Positions 62,504 through 64,000 of a DNA stretch of 64,000 nucleotides are shown piece by piece (position 1 is the stretch's first letter; every line of letters begins with the position of its first letter). This DNA is from Rhodoluna sp. (GTDB lineage: Bacteria; Actinomycetota; Actinomycetes; Actinomycetales; Microbacteriaceae): positions 1 to 64,000 of the forward strand of contig NZ_JAHEIM010000004.1 of the NCBI RefSeq assembly GCF_024639375.1, given 5' to 3'. Below the pieces are notes generated by a model. It was not told the DNA's origin. It did not search any database and was given only the letters and a program-made list of their open reading frames with translations. Both the position numbers and the translations under genes were made by a program.

Positions 62504-63871
62504 TTATTGCGGGGTTGTGCTGGTGGTTGGCGTTGGTGTTGGTGCAACCGCACCGCCCACGTAATAAGTAACCGTCACACTGCTACCAATTGCTACGGTG
62601 CCAGCCGGAGAAACGTCATAAACCGTCATCACCGCAGGGTCATCCGCAGGCAACGCAGTGCCAGGCACTGCAGTAACCGAAAGACCCATGCCAGACAAGA
62701 TGTTGCTAACTTCGGCAACATTCTTGCCCTGCAAATCGCTGAGCAACACAACAACGGTCTCAGGTGTAGTGGCTGATGCCGAGGCCGATGCACTTGGGGT
62801 TGGCTGGCTGGTGCCGGTTTGGCTTTGGCTAGGCAGCGGGCTAGGGCTTGGCACTTCAGGTTGCATCGAAGTGACCACGATTGCCACCACCACTGAGATT
62901 GCTGTGATTGCCAAAAGGGCAATTAGGGCAAACCATGGCCAAACGATTGGTTGGCGCTGAATGGCTACCTGGCCAGGTGGCAACTCAATAACCGCGGTCT
63001 TATCGCTCGATTTTGGCTGGGTAATTACCTGGGTTGCCGCAGATTCGCGCGGGGCACCGGTCATCATCGATTCGGCTCGTTTGGCCAATGCCAGGGCTGA
63101 TTCAGGGCGCTGATTGGCCTTTTTAGCCAGGCAAGCCATAACTAGCTTGGCTACTCGCGGGTCAACGCTGTCAGGCAAGGCCGGCGGCGCCTGGTTGATC
63201 TGGGCCATGGCGATTTCCATTTGGCTGTCACCAGTGAACGGGCGCTTGCCGGCAAGTGCCTCATAGGCCACGATGCCCAGAGAGTAGATGTCGGTGGAAG
63301 GAGTAGCTGGCTTGCCGGTAGCTTGCTCGGGTGAAAGGTATTGAACGGTGCCCATCACTTGGCCGGTGGCAGTTAGCCCAACCTGGTCGGCAACGCGCGC
63401 GATTCCAAAGTCGGTGATCTTTAGGCGACCATCCGGGGTGATTAGTAAGTTGCCGGGCTTCACATCGCGGTGCACCAAACCGGCCTCGTGTGCCTCGTGC
63501 AATGCGCGAGCAGTCTGGGCAATGATGTCGAGCACTTGCTCAGAAGGCAAAGTTTTTTGCACCTCAAGAATGCGAGCCAGTGAATCACCCGGCACTAGTT
63601 CCATCACCAAGTAGGCAGAACCCGAATCTTCGCCGTAGTCAAAAACGTTGGCAATGCCCTCGTGGTTAACCATCGCAGCGTGACGAGCTTCGGTTCTAAA
63701 GCGCTCAAGGAACCCAGGGTCACCCATGTATTCCTGCTTAAGAATTTTGATCGCCACATCGCGCAAAATCACTTCGTCTTGTGCTTGCCAAACTTCACCC
63801 ATGCCGCCAATTGCAATGCGACTGATTAGTTTGTAGCGCCCACCATAGAGTTGCCCAATTTCAGGTTTCAT
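62504..63871 (-). CDS. pknA: Ser/Thr protein kinase PknA with one extracellular PASTA-like domain
   Basis: 455 aa. Kinase: [12 protein letters not shown]-like start ([20 protein letters not shown]), [42 protein letters not shown]. One TM (about 305-330), a Pro/Ser/Thr linker and a single PASTA-like repeat ([19 protein letters not shown]) before a Thr/Pro tail. Mycobacterial PknA has no PASTA, so this domain is of note. Its ATG overlaps the pbpA stop (ATGA). Confidence 0.94.
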   Translation of the reverse strand: MKPEIGQLYGGRYKLISRIAIGGMGEVWQAQDEVILRDVAIKILKQEYMGDPGFLERFRTEARHAAMVNHEGIANVFDYGEDSGSAYLVMELVPGDSLARILEVQKTLPSEQVLDIIAQTARALHEAHEAGLVHRDVKPGNLLITPDGRLKITDFGIARVADQVGLTATGQVMGTVQYLSPEQATGKPATPSTDIYSLGIVAYEALAGKRPFTGDSQMEIAMAQINQAPPALPDSVDPRVAKLVMACLAKKANQRPESALALAKRAESMMTGAPRESAATQVITQPKSSDKTAVIELPPGQVAIQRQPIVWPWFALIALLAITAISVVVAIVVTSMQPEVPSPSPLPSQSQTGTSQPTPSASASASATTPETVVVLLSDLQGKNVAEVSNILSGMGLSVTAVPGTALPADDPAVMTVYDVSPAGTVAIGSSVTVTYYVGGAVAPTPTPTTSTTPQ

Positions 63872-64000
63872 TTACCCAACACCGCCCGCATAACTTTTTG
63901 AGCCACCGGCGCAGCAAGTGAATTGCCTCGACCAGATTGACCCATTCCCCCACCATTTGCGATTACCACTGCAACTGCAACCTGCGGATTATTTGCCGGA
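63868..64000 (-). CDS. penicillin-binding protein, C-terminus (partial, PbpA/FtsI-like)
   Basis: The last 43 codons of a frame entering from the right edge: [20 protein letters not shown], then [20 protein letters not shown] and LGK. The [14 protein letters not shown]...AAPVAQKVM pattern is the transpeptidase end of class B PBPs, and pbpA upstream of pknA is standard in actinobacteria. TGA overlaps the pknA ATG. The active-site serine is outside the window. Confidence 0.88.
   Translation of the reverse strand, partial: PANNPQVAVAVVIANGGGMGQSGRGNSLAAPVAQKVMRAVLGK

Overview
The window looks like the origin-proximal part of a small, gene-dense actinobacterial chromosome, most likely a member of the Microbacteriaceae. 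Evidence for this is the block murJ-trxB-trxA-parB-parA-rsmG-jag-yidC-yidD-rnpA-rpmH | dnaA-oriC-dnaN-recF-dciA-gyrB-gyrA-DUF3566-tRNA-Ile-tRNA-Ala, followed by ppiA-rhomboid-crgA-pabA-pknB-pknA-pbpA, plus an HspR/HAIR-controlled dnaK operon. Base composition is moderate for an actinobacterium, 3' ends often overlap, and most genes have minimal spacers. That would suit the streamlined freshwater Luna-type lineages (Rhodoluna/Aquiluna-like), but this assignment is an inference from gene order and protein character, not a database match.

Layout. 1-6302 (minus): an alkD fragment and the heat-shock operon dnaK-grpE-dnaJ-hspR-clpB. 6490-14052: an MFS transporter, a PCuAC copper chaperone with a Tat-type DyP peroxidase, dcd, a PIF1-like helicase, a CopD/CtaG fusion and an isoprenylcysteine-methyltransferase-like protein. 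14148-18423 (minus): HU, the zinc-independent ribosomal proteins S14/L33/L28, and a zur-znuBCA zinc module. 18510-21982 (minus): a complete E1alpha/E1beta/E2 2-oxoacid dehydrogenase operon. 22021-25944: a holin-like membrane protein, an unusual WXG-like small protein with an alpha/beta hydrolase, purB and two small membrane proteins. 26012-30930 (minus): dnaB, rplI, rpsR, ssb, rpsF and the CCA-adding enzyme. 30993-37208 (plus): NUDIX, a short DUF6049-like protein, murJ, trxB, trxA, an aminotransferase and a Ddl-like ligase. 37215-42196 (minus): the parB-to-rpmH block. oriC lies between dnaA and dnaN (43947-44340). 44341-52541 (plus): dnaN to the two tRNAs. 52610-58377 is a mixed accessory block (monooxygenase, TipAS, LysE, glutathione peroxidase, MFS, CHAD, Gfo/Idh, an orphan NPPY methyltransferase). 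58423-64000 is the ppiA-to-pbpA cell-envelope and kinase block, cut at the right edge.

Genes work together in recognisable modules: replication start and segregation (DnaA, DnaB, DciA, DnaN, RecF, ParAB with two parS sites), protein folding under HspR, zinc homeostasis under a Zur-like repressor, copper/oxygen handling, and growth control by PASTA kinases next to CrgA and a penicillin-binding protein.

The most informative unannotated signals are: a recurrent TAnnnT-N6-start arrangement that predicts many leaderless mRNAs; a DnaA-box cluster upstream of dnaB about 15 kb from oriC; a 14-bp inverted repeat of DnaA-like boxes in front of dnaA; parS sites embedded in reading frames, one in an unlisted small ORF coupled to parA; a WXG-like micro-ORF overlapping a hydrolase; and a perfect 11-bp inverted repeat between the dnaK promoter and the MFS gene. 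No CRISPR array, insertion sequence, prophage or integrase gene was seen.
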